Assembly: GCA_021292165.1 (NCBI GenBank)
Contig: CM037880.1
Coordinates: forward strand, 224,780,467 to 224,844,466
Direction: 5' to 3'
Origin: Shinisaurus crocodilurus
Lineage: Eukaryota > Chordata > Lepidosauria > Squamata > Shinisauridae
Length of the DNA stretch: 64,000 bases
Shown here: one piece after another, positions 46,301 through 48,932 of the stretch
Position numbering within the stretch: the stretch's first letter is position 1
Layout of the letters: every line of letters begins with the position of its first letter
Position numbers and translations under genes: made by a program
Notes under the pieces: model-generated
What the model was told of the DNA's origin: nothing
The model's database searches: none
Seen by the model: only the letters and a program-made list of their open reading frames with translations

Positions 46301-48932
46301 ATGGGCAGGGTGCTGTGCAAGTAAGCAGCCCTTCGGGTACCCGGACCCCAAGCCATGCAGGGCTATGAAGGCAAGTATGAGCACCCCGAATTGGACCCAG
46401 GAAGTAACAGGCAGCCAGTGCCGTTCATTCCAAACTGGGGAGAGGGGACCCAAAGGAGCCGGACGGTTAAAATGCTGGGAGGGGCATTCTGCACTAGAAA
46501 GTCCCCCCTCCCCACTGCCACCATGTTTAAAAAAGAGACCTGCCCCACCAATTGCCAGCGGGAGCTCAGGGCAACCCGCACTATCCGGTGCCCAGCTAAT
46601 CAAGTGAAAACCGGGCACCTCTAATGTCGTTGTCTAGCGACAAGAGGCCAGAGTTAGATATCTAGGCATCTGAAATGCATTGTGCAACACCATCTCACTG
46701 CAGGGCAGGCTTCCTGACCCCAACTTTGCTGGCAGGCTTGCGCTGGGGCAATGTCGCATCACACGTTTTGCATTACTGGGTACTCTGGCAGAGACACGGC
46801 AACGCGGGGCTGCCATTTCCAGCGACGGCGATCCATCTAGTCCCAACATGACCTGAAGCATTGGGGGGGAGGTTCCCCTAAGCTCCATCCCAGCCAATTC
46901 CTCACAGCAAGAACAGATGCTGCAATGCCAGCCTTCCTCCGCCTGCATCTAGGATGGTTCAGGTGTCTCAGGGACCACTTGCTCTGTCTGACTACTTGGT
47001 CAGACATAAAATAGGAACCTAAAATATATTACCGGTATGTATAATTTGCTTTGTTCATAAAATTATCATGTCTAGTATATTACATTTAAAAGTTGTCCAG
47101 ACAATTATGAATGTACTGAGTTTACTTTAAAATGTTTTTTTTAGAGTGTTGGGCTGGGACTCGGGAGACCCGGGTTCTAGTCCCCACTTGGCCATGAAAC
47201 TCACTAGGTGACTTTGGGCCAGTCACTGACTCTCAGCCTAACCTACCTCACAGGGTTGTTGTGAGGATGAAATGGAGAGGAGGATTATGTAAGCCGCCTT
47301 GGGTTCCTTTCAGGAAAAAAGGCGGGGCATAAATATAATAAATAAATAAACAAACAAATAAATCCAAGTTATACAGAATACATTTTATGTTTCTGAAGTA
47401 AAAAAGTGACTTTAGATTTATAAAGAGCACTAAAAAAAATAAGTATGTTTCATTTCCCCCCCGAGTTGCAATTCTTCTCTGAAAAAGCCCTGTTGTTTTT
47501 CCATGGCTCCAAGATTTTGGAAATCTCACGTATCTAGAGCCTGCTGTCAAAAAGCCAACGGTGACTTCTAGCATGTGCGTCCCCTGCTGAGAGAGACTTG
47601 CCCGGCATCATCATACATGGCTGTGTACCTCAAGGGTGGGGAACCTCGTGGCCCAACAAATACTGCTGGACTCTACAACACCCATCATCCCTGGTCATGC
47701 TGGCCGGGGCTGATGAGAACTTGTCCGAAAGCAACAACGGGAGGGCTACAGGTTCCCCACCCCTGGGTATGTGTGGATGGAGCACTAAAGGTGAGGAGAA
47801 CGTTTAGCTCAAGTCAAGCGGACCAAGCCACAGGGGGCATGCCACAGGCGGCACGGAGCAGAGGGCGGAAGCGAGCCGTGTCCCTCAGGCTGGCCTCAGG
47901 GCTACCGGCAGATCACGGCCCGATCCGGAGACTCTTGCTTCACCACCTCTAGCCCAGAAGCACTCACTGATGCCTTCACCCAATACAAAAGATCCCTTTA
48001 ATTGCTTACATCCGGAGACAGAACCTGGCAAATGTTGGGACATGTAACACAACAACAGCTGTGGCACAAGTGCTTTTCATTTGGAAAGGTACAGGATGGC
48101 TAGAAAAACAATCTTGTTTAGTCTGACACTACTATTCTATTCTCATGGGAAAAGTAGGCTGGGAAAGAAATATGAGCTGGTCACATGGTTTGTACTTTCT
48201 GATGACGTAATATGATTGTTAAGTTTCGTTTCCTGTAACTTGTATGGTAGAGAGGAGGATTGCTTTCTGTATGCATCTTCTTGTCTCTTCTCTCTGATGC
48301 TCTGTCTGCTATGGTGGACTTGGTCCACTGGACTATGCTATGCAAAATAGACTGTAACTTAGGAAGTTGTATTTACTCTGAAATAGAATAAACAGGTAGA
48401 AAAAACCCTGTGGTGGATTCTATGGAAATTCCTAATTACAGTTGAGCTGACAGGACGAGCAAGCTGGAGCTGGCTGTAACCCGAGACGCTTGGACAAGCT
48501 GCGTGTGGAGGAGACAAAGGCTGAATCTCTGTGTGAACTACATGGGCCGGTTACACACGTGAGACAGAGGCTAAATCTTCCAACTCACGCTCTGCTGAAT
48601 CCACGTAGGCGGATGAGCCTGCAGGGTGGATTGTAAGCCATCAAGGCTGGAGAAATTTATAGCCTTTTCAGCAAAGTCTGAACGTAACTGGAACAGAAGA
48701 GCAGCGAGTCTCAACGCAGAACACCAAACCTGCAGTGTGGCCCCCGCGGTCCTCCGCACTGGCCTGGAACACAGCCTGGGGGGGGGGGCGCAGGCCTCAA
48801 CAGGGCAGAGACCGCGCCTCTCACTTACTGGATAACATCAGCAACGATGCCGGGGACGGGCGCTCGGGTGCCAATCCTGCGCAGGTGACACGGGCTCCGG
48901 CCCTCACCACATGGCCGGCAGGGCGCAGCCAT
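2713..48932 (-). CDS. FHA + acidic disordered region + SLIP-GC-like GTPase gene (22 coding exons)
   Basis: This is a spliced model read on the minus strand. The exons listed separately below join with matching phase at every junction and total 9,429 nt, giving 3,142 residues and a TAA stop. Residues about 18-135 form an FHA domain, a phosphothreonine-peptide binder, with G44-R45, S66..H69 and N92 in the usual places. Residues about 152-2260 are acidic, Ser/Glu/Pro-rich and without recognisable folds. Residues about 2260-3142 resemble nuclear GTPase SLIP-GC (NUGGC, about 800 residues in mammals): P-loop 2305-2312, DLPG 2482-2485, TKTD 2548-2551, then helical segments. SLIP-GC is a nuclear dynamin-like GTPase of germinal-centre B cells. 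The FHA half suggests recruitment to phosphorylated chromatin or repair partners, which is inference. The start is the ATG at 48932 (A at -3, G at +4); an in-frame ATG at 48959 would add nine residues. Two adjacent genes remain possible. Confidence 0.65.
3125..3300 (-). mobile_element. CR1/L3-like LINE 3' end
   Basis: Shares the agccctg-ctggatcaga-ccatctagtccagcattctgtt block with 14096, 27712 and, in the opposite orientation, 30005-30412. Confidence 0.7.
3890..4115 (+). mobile_element. LTR-like repeat, family shared with 61560-61745
   Basis: AATAAACCTTG, TGGTTTTACCCCACATGG and GGTTCAGTATCTAAATCCAG occur in the same order and spacing as at 61.6 kb. A poly(A) signal followed by a conserved block suggests an R-U5 end. 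The 5' edge is not defined. Confidence 0.4.
4200..4335 (-). mobile_element. CR1/L3-like LINE fragment
   Basis: It holds the reverse complement of the atggccaccaattcg-tttgaaaggggactgg segment seen at 30108-30150. Confidence 0.55.
4520..4631 (-). CDS. NUGGC-like: Exon 22
   Basis: The acceptor is gcttcgttccag|CAATGC and the donor is ATTCCAG|GTAAGG. It encodes [20 protein letters not shown] then [13 protein letters not shown], the penultimate helical segment. Confidence 0.88.
5311..5416. mobile_element. Palindromic hAT-type MITE, TSD TCCTAATG
   Basis: CAGTGTTCTCCAACC at one end is the complement of the other, and almost the whole element is one inverted repeat. It is flanked by a perfect 8-bp duplication TCCTAATG (5303-5310, 5417-5424), the length made by hAT transposases. 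Confidence 0.88.
5776..5909 (-). CDS. NUGGC-like: Exon 21
   Basis: The acceptor is attgcgacgtag|CTTGCG and the donor is CTGCAG|GTGAGT. It encodes [20 protein letters not shown] then [13 protein letters not shown]. The pattern matches the GKKACERMKDAI...ERAQERMQHQFQQL helix near the SLIP-GC C-terminus. Confidence 0.9.
6430..6814 (+). mobile_element. L2-like LINE 3' end
   Basis: It encodes the end of a non-LTR reverse transcriptase ORF ([37 protein letters not shown]). This is followed by the cgcccagggtggccggg hairpin and an AAATAAAT tail. Sister copies lie at 10313, 27186 (reverse) and 58607. Confidence 0.85.
7377..7485 (-). CDS. NUGGC-like: Exon 20
   Basis: The acceptor is cctcttctcag|CTACTC and the donor is TATGCAG|GTGATG. 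It encodes [20 protein letters not shown] and further helix to MKPAYA. It leaves one base of a codon for exon 21. Confidence 0.88.
7663..7822 (-). CDS. NUGGC-like: Exon 19
   Basis: The acceptor is cccctttcctag|CACTAA and the donor is GCCAGG|GTGAGG. It encodes [20 protein letters not shown], then [20 protein letters not shown], amphipathic helices. A donor one base earlier would break phase with exon 20. Confidence 0.88.
8373..8440. mobile_element. Half copy of the palindromic hAT MITE
   Basis: Only the left arm (ctctccaaccttgggtcccc to cagcatgccccagccagc) is present, with no right arm or TSD. Confidence 0.8.
8708..8856 (-). CDS. NUGGC-like: Exon 18
   Basis: The acceptor is tcccttggcag|GTTTGT and the donor is CTTCAA|GTACGT. 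It encodes [20 protein letters not shown] then [20 protein letters not shown]. This corresponds to the GFHQTLKAVCLKNGIY...DLNEALTQPVYDQI block of SLIP-GC, one of the clearer homologous stretches. Confidence 0.9.
9393..9593 (-). CDS. NUGGC-like: Exon 17
   Basis: The acceptor is tttttggttcctag|GACAAC and the donor is TTGCCG|GTAAGC, 67 codons in phase 0. It encodes the helical [20 protein letters not shown] and the following [20 protein letters not shown], part of the stalk-like helical bundle. Confidence 0.88.
9640..9880 (+). repeat. Degraded LINE/SINE 3' end
   Basis: An AT-rich stretch with aattaattattttgtg and a gtcgccttcagt...aagaaattt ending, typical of reptile LINE/SINE tails. The family is not assigned. 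Confidence 0.35.
10313..10985 (+). mobile_element. L2-like LINE 3' fragment
   Basis: It encodes [20 protein letters not shown] and [10 protein letters not shown], then [20 protein letters not shown] to the REYGVG end, broken by frame changes. It ends in the cgcccagggtggccgg hairpin and (AAAT)n. It sits in the intron between exons 17 and 16. Confidence 0.88.
11086..11219 (-). CDS. NUGGC-like: Exon 16
   Basis: The acceptor is ccttttactcag|AAATACC and the donor is GCAGAG|GTCAGT. It encodes [20 protein letters not shown] and more, equivalent to the EIPKLREYI helix of SLIP-GC, then a long helix to YLSSQRAE. Confidence 0.88.
11260..11395 (-). repeat. LINE/SINE tail, reverse orientation
   Basis: ttatttattttattaaaagc and following A/T-rich sequence with aataaaatcacaataaaaat, as in degraded retroposon tails. 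Confidence 0.4.
11499..11748. mobile_element. pogo/Tigger-type MITE copy 1
   Basis: A hairpin element with ends CAGTAATACCTTGGATTACA and the complementary CCAAGGCATGACTG, flanked by TA. Near-identical relatives lie at 41870 and 53730. TA target duplication and a CAGTnnTACCTtGG end are features of pogo/Tigger-like transposons. Confidence 0.78.
11859..11976. mobile_element. Palindromic hAT MITE copy
   Basis: Complete inverted repeat CAGTGTTCTCC...GGAGAACACTG. The flanking octamers ttctacag and tattacat match at only five of eight positions, so it looks older. Confidence 0.85.
12250..12895. other. Intron sequence, nothing recognised
   Basis: This lies between exons 16 and 15. No exon-like frame with splice signals and no repeat family that I recognise. 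Confidence 0.35.
12900..12995. repeat. Short palindromic repeat
   Basis: An inverted repeat around agtggggcttac and gtaagccccact, then the directly related tcagtgggacttgcttct. It resembles a widespread reptile interspersed repeat. Confidence 0.5.
13137..13359 (-). CDS. NUGGC-like: Exon 15: acidic insert and VFTVSSTEY segment
   Basis: The acceptor is ttcttgtcttag|GAAATG and the donor is GACACAG|GTATTT. It encodes an acidic stretch ([16 protein letters not shown]) then [20 protein letters not shown]. The latter matches the DLVYTVSAQEYWQ segment of SLIP-GC that closes the G domain. Confidence 0.92.
13525..13992 (+). mobile_element. CR1 LINE 3' fragment
   Basis: It encodes the end of CR1 ORF2 ([20 protein letters not shown], then [20 protein letters not shown], to RHLSEML). 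The CR1 3' UTR and a tctatgattctatgatt tail follow. Confidence 0.92.
14095..14490 (-). mobile_element. CR1/L3-like LINE 3' end
   Basis: It begins agccctgctggatcagac, then ccatctagtccagcatcctg, and runs through the conserved cctgaatctccctcctccaa block. It forms the sequence just upstream of the ERV leader. Confidence 0.7.
14500..15012 (+). other. ERV 5' leader region, boundary not resolved
   Basis: The pyrimidine-rich stretch at 14936-14995 (ctctcctgtctgtacccc, ttctgtttctgtctttgt) resembles a gammaretroviral untranslated leader. Nothing upstream matches the 3' LTR at 22399-22839, and I find no convincing primer-binding site. Where host or LINE sequence ends and ERV begins is not clear. Confidence 0.4.
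15056..16666 (+). CDS. gag: ERV gag (gammaretrovirus-like)
   Basis: This open frame of 536 codons ends in TGA. The N-terminal part has a matrix-like stretch ([13 protein letters not shown]...[11 protein letters not shown]). A PPPY late-domain motif lies near residue 117. The capsid has a major homology region ([18 protein letters not shown]), and a single CCHC zinc knuckle (CX2CX4HX4C, residues 474-487) follows an Arg/Gly-rich stretch. One knuckle and PPPY fit gammaretroviruses. A better initiation site with a myristoylation-type MGGG start lies at 15013 but in another frame, separated by a ten-G run. The gene therefore either starts at 15056 without a myristoylation signal or carries a one-base indel. 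Confidence 0.88.
   Translation: MEKNFKAGFGRDYGRKLKRQTLRTLCEVEWPSMGVGWPAQGSFDLNIIERVHQKVTQTPGGHPDQFPYIDQWQQNVMEQPPWLKRYAGERALAVFQRQRAGRSNVLPSDPDAYVPLRPPPYVPPRERPQPRAPTPPPHLESSSEESEEEERTPSAPGKDQDEKGEVGSPVADHTRTKKKKIKDKKPVLTAPLRQVDQMVEGPQGLERQTLFQHVPFTSSDLLNWKKQYGPFAEKPSEMTELVSTIMTTHNPTWHDIQQLVGTLLNPEERERLKAAATEVLKPTCPQGTRVEDHVEEFFPSRDPRWDPYDQGQSALLRMYRNRVVEAMRKAGRPAVNMSKPSLVIQGPTEAPEAFYSRLIETYRTYTPIDPTAPENVRMLALAFISQSAPDIKRKLQAKDDALGMSMSQLMETARKVYVNRETEEEKKKEERMQKKAELLAAALVTQQRGRGRGRGRGRGGRGGGGTRPLGRSECAICRRDGHWKNECPNRERGGATHGTWRGKGRGGQGRTPTAQEEREEGAMGMAAVEGWGAEEK
16667..20266 (+). CDS. pol: ERV pro-pol, in frame with gag after a TGA
   Basis: It is in the same frame as gag with no further stop after the TGA, so expression by termination suppression is the likely route, as in murine leukaemia virus, which uses UAG. 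In order: protease ([12 protein letters not shown] active site), reverse transcriptase (LPQGF, YVDD), RNase H ([11 protein letters not shown]), integrase zinc finger (HERTHMGY...CVICAKN) and DDE core ([15 protein letters not shown], and the final E in SSGRVERMN). The frame is uninterrupted to TAA at 20264-20266. YVDD and the single-frame gag-pol point to a gammaretrovirus. It does not overlap env. Confidence 0.93.
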   Translation, partial: GSPGSKNLGPHEPVVTMEVGGQLMDFLVDTGATRSVVTQPVNKKSGTKVKIQGATGSPRPYDLLNPVTCNLAQKTVTHQFIWLPECPIPLLGRDLLSKLRAHIYFDEGKNMRLEVSETPRLQLQHPQEEVWRLMVAREKHRESLDWEEFGVPGVWAEDNPPGHAAHHPPLLVTLQPHAQPYRQRQRPYPRPIMKEIQNTINKFVKHGIVRIATSSWNTPILPIPKPGGKYRPVQDLRRVNEATVTLHPVVPNPYVLLSLLPASAEWFSVIDLKDAFFCIPLHPKSQELFAFEWEDPETGKKAQYVWTRLPQGFKNSPTLFGTALGKDLEEYYPCHRDEILLQYVDDLLVTGRTKDTCWENTRHLLQLLEKRGYRASREKAQLVKKNVKYLGYEVAQGQRSLGHERKEAVCQLPTPKTRKELRGFLGAAGFCRIWIPNFSLIAQPLYEATRGREHDPFLWQEKEEKAFKQLKEALMQAPSLGLPDLEKPFSLYVDTRCNIAIGVLTQKLGSWQRPVAYLSKQLDNVAKGWPACLKAVAGTALLVQEAAKLTFEQELIVWTPHSLRAVLDAKGHLWLTNTRMLKYQTMITHNPHVILKQSYTLNPATLLPESPSETHCHHDCIEVIEQTYASRPDLKDTPLPDGVMEVFTDGSSYIENGERLAGYAVVSEEKVLESGALPKGTSAQLAELHAVIRALQLGENKKLTIWTDSKYAFLTAHVHGALYKERGLITSGGKPIKHMTVIQELLISVWKPMKLAIVHCEGHAKGQGKVARGNRKADLAAKAAARGDPPENTEACYPLWDCPGMQEQAYYTPEEEKKGYEDLLATKLNGWMVLPDKRVWIPASLSKEVVQAAHERTHMGYGALAQALNREVLIDKLYTLTRWAAEKCVICAKNNPRVGPSLPPGKQPEGDFPFSSAMIDFTDMPKEKGYTAMLVIVCNYTGWPECFPTRTKRTQEVSRALLRDIVPRYGIPSYLSSDNGPEFTNKVIREVVGALKIDWRLHCAYHPQSSGRVERMNRTLKNKLAKICQETQLKWPDALPMALLAIRCAPRRNLNLSPFELMFGRPPQLVRPITANEGELGKTQVLKQVQGLGKTIEDLQDYVISQRKPLFSSSTHGFHPGDQVWVKDWKAEPLKARWRGPYTVILCSPLAVKVAEVKPWIHWTRVKPAAQFASTWKVVPGPTKDRGLRVTLKRVQQRP
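20413..22380 (+). CDS. env: ERV env, full-length frame
   Basis: 655 codons without a break. There is an N-terminal hydrophobic signal (about residues 4-18), a Cys-rich surface subunit with many N-glycosylation sites and a CYVC (CxxC) motif at 290-293, and a furin-type KQKR site ending at residue 443. The transmembrane subunit has a C-x7-CC motif starting at residue 537 and a membrane anchor at about 605-628. The CxxC plus CxnCC pair is the gamma-type covalent SU-TM arrangement, but seven rather than six residues separate the cysteines. The segment right after the cleavage site is polar, so no typical N-terminal fusion peptide is visible. Whether the protein is expressed is unknown. Confidence 0.9.
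   Translation: MWKQILLLAWVGKVVIACANNCTACQKIVLEGQTLTTTLVYHTHYRCTSENITKCCYKNTWYSLCVNTGHCFDPKVDPAQTWLVARAQGSTKGHVIAQTQLKSKSSPGSLIFDLCRIAYWPTSCGTDINWHRAYALSEIYVCPQRAPQPHNPQCDNVEERYCPYWGCALWATYHQNKGQGQKLAVSRIHKKPDCTLYNCNNVNLTISDPQGFIDKYGSGLGIRLYSSGVDPGGIFLLQIETRYHPTQNYTRHFSEFWEETAIEFKPTQEAKNLFLELASNIANSLNVSNCYVCGGTQRGDQWPWDAQEYNYTQPYDISSMPKNVRRGATWILRQAIVADWCLSRPWAEGRIAVGNTPCLNSQTWNETTNQWDLWPNSTLQWPNLSLEDSTRATRAPPGVYWICGRLALTDLPTNWTGSCTLGHINPAFFLLPIETPTKTKQKRAIKIGQWDDADWPPERIIQYYDPASWAQDGSYGYRTPIYMLNRIIRLQAVVEIIANETSQALKVIAQQQTKFRDAIYQNRLALDYLLAAEGGVCGKFNISNCCLQIDDKGEIIEGIANRIEKVAHVPVQTWKGLDLGEAFSGWFPKLPGLQAIVALIGLIAMGCILLPCVLPIVVRTIQNSLSLLAEKRAAAQVLAMWEYRPIPQVETPDGC
22387..22398 (+). promoter_or_regulatory. 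ERV polypurine tract
   Basis: AAAAGGGAGGAG lies immediately before the LTR's first TG, the plus-strand primer position of retroviruses. Confidence 0.85.
22399..22839 (+). mobile_element. ERV 3' LTR
   Basis: 441 bp from TGAAGGAAACG to GACCACTTCA, with TGAAG/CTTCA inverted ends. TATAAAAG lies at 22699-22706 and AATAAA at 22770-22775. Two solo LTRs of the same family occur at 60797 and 61987. Both carry extra U3 sequence that is missing here. Confidence 0.92.
22925..23062. mobile_element. Palindromic MITE, second family
   Basis: cagcctggtgcctcaactcc and its complement ...gcaccaggctg surround an agctggctgg centre. This has the look of a hAT-type hairpin element. No target duplication is seen. 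Confidence 0.6.
23222..23282. repeat. (AAT)n microsatellite at a retroposon tail
   Basis: About 19 units of TAA/AAT. It continues into ttatttattacccgcctctc and a reversed retroposon 3' end up to about 23430. Confidence 0.9.
23430..23735 (+). mobile_element. CR1 LINE 3' fragment
   Basis: It starts inside the gagggcaaagatctcttctc segment of CR1 ORF2 and runs to the ctatgattctatgat tail. Confidence 0.9.
23840..24660. other. Intron sequence, nothing recognised
   Basis: Apart from short low-complexity stretches I see neither exon nor repeat family here. Confidence 0.35.
24668..24742 (-). mobile_element. CR1 tail, reverse orientation
   Basis: atagaatcatggaaaagtag to ccaaccccctgctcaatgca, abutting a forward CR1 piece. 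Confidence 0.85.
24743..24955 (+). mobile_element. CR1 3' fragment
   Basis: It encodes the [16 protein letters not shown] region and ends in tctatgattctatga. It sits between two reverse CR1 pieces. Confidence 0.85.
24956..25440 (-). mobile_element. CR1 3' fragment, reverse orientation
   Basis: The ORF2 end ([20 protein letters not shown] to SHLLGML) reads on the minus strand. It meets the preceding copy tail to tail and stops 20 bp from exon 14 of the host gene. Confidence 0.9.
25460..25579 (-). CDS. NUGGC-like: Exon 14: helical exon
   Basis: The acceptor is ccttatttag|ATCAGT and the donor is CTGGAG|GTAGGG, 40 codons in phase 0. It encodes [20 protein letters not shown] and then [11 protein letters not shown]...FRAGLE, continuing the helical arm. 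Its 5' neighbour is 201 bp away, whereas the next exon is 12.1 kb downstream across the ERV-bearing intron. Confidence 0.88.
25781..25858 (-). CDS. NUGGC-like: Exon 13: short helical exon
   Basis: A 26-codon exon ending in the perfect donor TTCAGG|GTAAGT. It encodes [20 protein letters not shown] then LEKEFR. The acceptor is a run of AGs (gtag|CAG|CAG), so the start could be at 25858 or three bases later (25855), differing by one Gln. Confidence 0.8.
26130..27050. other. Intron sequence, nothing recognised
   Basis: No exon-like frame with splice signals is seen. It includes a short aggcaaggcaaggcaaggca repeat and a 15-G run near 27016-27027. Confidence 0.35.
27055..27172 (-). CDS. NUGGC-like: Exon 12: coiled-coil segment
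   Basis: The acceptor is aatattgcag|GGACC and the donor is CAAGAG|GTCTGT, a weaker match. It encodes [20 protein letters not shown] and further heptad-like helix to HLQQE. This highly charged helix follows G4, as in SLIP-GC. Confidence 0.85.
27186..27385 (-). mobile_element. L2-like LINE 3' end, reverse
   Basis: The (TTTA)n tail, the hairpin catctggccagtcaccctgg and the cccaccccatattcccgcct block are the reverse of the copies at 6.4 and 10.3 kb. Confidence 0.85.
27705..27785 (-). mobile_element. CR1/L3-like tail fragment
   Basis: aagaacaccggaagagccaa and ccatctagtccagcattctg match the family at 14.1 and 3.1 kb. Confidence 0.65.
27934..28115 (-). CDS. NUGGC-like: Exon 11: GTPase G4 motif
   Basis: The acceptor is taaccccctccag|TACCTA and the donor is TCAG|GTAACC. 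It encodes [20 protein letters not shown], then [21 protein letters not shown] (2548-2551) is the G4 motif that gives guanine specificity. The exon ends two bases into a codon that the next exon completes as Arg. Confidence 0.92.
28334..28540 (-). CDS. NUGGC-like: Exon 10: GTPase G3 motif
   Basis: The acceptor is ttatttctag|GCAGCA and the donor is AAAGAG|GTAGGG, 69 codons in phase 0. It encodes [11 protein letters not shown]...[23 protein letters not shown] (residues 2482-2485) is the G3 motif that contacts Mg and the gamma phosphate. PLIKHVEV...VVLVDIPG is the equivalent layout in mammalian SLIP-GC. Confidence 0.92.
28560..29930. other. Intron sequence, nothing recognised
   Basis: AT-rich stretches and long G runs (about 28568, 28942, 29684-29701). 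No exon or clear repeat family. Confidence 0.35.
29990..30412 (+). mobile_element. CR1/L3-like LINE 3' end, fullest copy
   Basis: It contains a translated stretch [20 protein letters not shown] then [19 protein letters not shown], followed by the 3' UTR to gactagatggacc and ttcttatgttctta. The fragments at 3.1, 4.2, 14.1, 27.7 and 33.6 kb belong to this family. Confidence 0.82.
30944..31156 (-). CDS. NUGGC-like: Exon 9: G-domain insertion, with GC donor
   Basis: The acceptor is cttcctgcttcag|GAGTGG. It encodes [16 protein letters not shown] and more helix up to KHIFAET, the helical insertion that follows switch I in SLIP-GC. The only donor that keeps frame with the next exon is the non-canonical GACG|GCAAGT, a GC-AG intron. 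The nearby GT (GCAA|GTGAAG) would shift frame. Confidence 0.85.
31227..31573. mobile_element. Non-autonomous hAT element, TSD TAGTAGCG
   Basis: The ends CAGTGCTTCTCAA and TTGAGAAGCACTG are perfect inverted repeats. The element is flanked on both sides by TAGTAGCG (31219-31226, 31574-31581). The 347-bp body has no transposase frame. It lies in the intron between exons 9 and 8. Confidence 0.9.
31793..32018 (-). CDS. NUGGC-like: Exon 8: GTPase P-loop and switch I
   Basis: The acceptor is ttccctttcag|GGACC and the donor is GCGAG|GTAGGT. It encodes [22 protein letters not shown], a clear G1/P-loop of the dynamin-like GxxxxGKS class at residues 2305-2312. It is followed by a switch I region with a candidate G2 threonine in [13 protein letters not shown]. 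The order P-loop, [23 protein letters not shown] matches the start of the SLIP-GC G domain. Confidence 0.92.
32373..33579 (-). CDS. Exon 7: disordered region and helix before the GTPase
   Basis: The acceptor ttatttccacag|AGATGG is followed by 1,207 nt of open frame, with donor TGGAG|GTAACG. Most of it is Gly/Pro/Ser/Glu-rich. The last 50 or so residues (about [16 protein letters not shown] onward) look helical and lead straight into the G domain. The upstream exon supplies the G that makes GAG before the ATG, so the reading is continuous. That ATG, only two bases inside the exon, could instead start a separate GTPase protein. A second donor eight bases earlier (AG|GTGGAG) also keeps frame modulo two bases. 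Confidence 0.8.
33600..33730 (+). mobile_element. CR1/L3-like tail remnant
   Basis: cttcctgcttgtgggcttcc and cagggctcttttcacgctct match the 3' end at 30.3 kb. It lies just upstream of the exon 7 acceptor. Confidence 0.6.
33795..33929. mobile_element. Palindromic hAT MITE, TSD ACCTACTG
   Basis: A full-length, nearly perfect hairpin (CAGTGTTCCTCAACC...GGTTGAGGAACACTG). Identical octamers ACCTACTG occur at 33787-33794 and 33930-33937. Confidence 0.92.
34324..34361. repeat. (ATCT)n microsatellite
   Basis: About nine and a half tandem units of TATC/ATCT in the intron between exons 7 and 6. Confidence 0.95.
34511..39701 (-). CDS. Exon 6: giant 5.19-kb exon, acidic disordered region
   Basis: One uninterrupted frame of 1,730 codons lies between the acceptor ccttctttttccataaag and the donor CCAAG|GTAAAA. 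The product is rich in Glu, Asp, Ser, Gly and Pro with no recognisable fold. It carries casein-kinase-2-like acidic Ser motifs (SDSES, SDSEGD, ISDSEAE) and scattered SQ/TQ pairs. A more ordered, charged stretch containing [15 protein letters not shown], a [17 protein letters not shown] helix and [13 protein letters not shown] lies about three quarters along. The overall style recalls large DNA-damage scaffolds such as MDC1, an analogy rather than homology. A stop lies three codons past the donor, so an unspliced transcript would end here. Confidence 0.85.
39795..39888. mobile_element. Palindromic hAT MITE, TSD GGCTAGAA
   Basis: A hairpin with an internal deletion, flanked by GGCTAGAA at 39787-39794 and 39889-39896. 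It lies about 90 bp upstream of the giant exon's acceptor. Confidence 0.9.
39900..40836. other. Intron sequence, nothing recognised
   Basis: The open frame of about 280 codons on the plus strand starting in the MITE shows no family resemblance or splice context. I see no exon here. Confidence 0.35.
40837..40887 (-). CDS. Exon 5: 17-codon linker exon
   Basis: This 51-nt micro-exon lies between tttctttttag and CCAGAG|GTAAAG. It encodes [17 protein letters not shown] in phase 0 and links the last FHA strand (FYFL-FEHC) to the giant exon. Its length is a multiple of three, so skipping it would not shift the frame. Confidence 0.6.
41648..41757 (-). CDS. Exon 4: FHA domain, C-terminal strands
   Basis: The acceptor is tttgtgtgcag|GTAAAG and the donor is TTCCTG|GTGGGA. 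It continues the FHA fold as [13 protein letters not shown] then SPFYFL, the typical turn-plus-strand ending of FHA domains. It enters two bases into a codon and leaves at phase 0. A second donor at GCT|GTGAGC, also phase 0, would remove the SPFYFL strand, so the longer form is preferred. The exon is too short and lacks an ATG, so it is easy to miss. Confidence 0.7.
41870..42152. mobile_element. pogo/Tigger-type MITE copy 2
   Basis: CAGTAGTACCTTGGATTGCG at one end and CAATCCAAGGTTTTACTG at the other, flanked by TA on both sides. The internal arms are self-complementary. Confidence 0.8.
42545..43026 (-). mobile_element. CR1 LINE 3' part (downstream copy of duplication)
   Basis: CR1 ORF2 end on the minus strand. 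Positions 42660-43026 are identical, base for base, to 44479-44845, including a private aacgtgagcc variant absent from the other CR1 copies here. Confidence 0.92.
43027..44478 (-). mobile_element. 5'-truncated non-LTR retrotransposon with C2H2 tail
   Basis: It encodes an open frame of 440 codons (43118-44440): reverse transcriptase palm ([35 protein letters not shown]), then the thumb, [20 protein letters not shown] and [19 protein letters not shown]. The C-terminus is a finger CPHCGKLC...HSHLRTH, a proper CX2CX12HX3H. The 3' end carries a (GATGAT)n tail. It is 5' truncated, lacking endonuclease and the upstream palm. This is a common vertebrate LINE type whose clade I cannot name securely. 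Confidence 0.88.
44479..45335 (-). mobile_element. CR1 LINE part (upstream copy of duplication)
   Basis: It encodes the [20 protein letters not shown] and [13 protein letters not shown] region of CR1 RT through to FRLNI, with small frame breaks. It is cut at 44479 where the zinc-finger LINE begins. Confidence 0.9.
45632..45819 (-). CDS. Exon 3: FHA domain core
   Basis: The acceptor tctctctcccaag|T has a strong pyrimidine tract and the donor is AGCG|GTGAGT. It encodes residues 35-98 with the three FHA hallmarks: LIGRN (44-45 GR), ISRIH (S66, H69) and GVYVND (N92). In known FHA folds these residues contact the phosphothreonine peptide, so binding is likely retained. The SRIHA...[10 protein letters not shown] layout is reminiscent of FHA proteins such as TCF19 or MDC1, but I cannot assign an orthologue. 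Confidence 0.85.
45955..46640. repeat. Degraded interspersed repeats
   Basis: 45955-46080 is a retroposon tail (attcatttaaaatatttata, then a catcacagaatgcaaag stretch). 46140-46440 contains ccaagccatgcagggctatg and aggcagccagtgccgttcat, a block shared in part with 62530-62700. The families are not named. Confidence 0.45.
47140..47362 (+). mobile_element. tRNA-derived SINE
   Basis: An A/B-box-like head (gagacccgggttctagtccc is a good B box). It is followed by the gtgactttgggccagtcact and cacagggttgttgtgaggat core and an (AAAT)n tail. Confidence 0.75.
47632..47768. mobile_element. Palindromic MITE, third family
   Basis: CAAGGGTGGGGAACC and GGTTCCCCACCCCTG form inverted ends around a ctggtcatgctggccggggc centre. 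No clear target duplication. Confidence 0.6.

Noticed and set aside
47150..47190. tRNA gene
   Set aside because: Only the tRNA-like head of a SINE: the rest follows a SINE core and (AAAT)n tail, and no cloverleaf closes.
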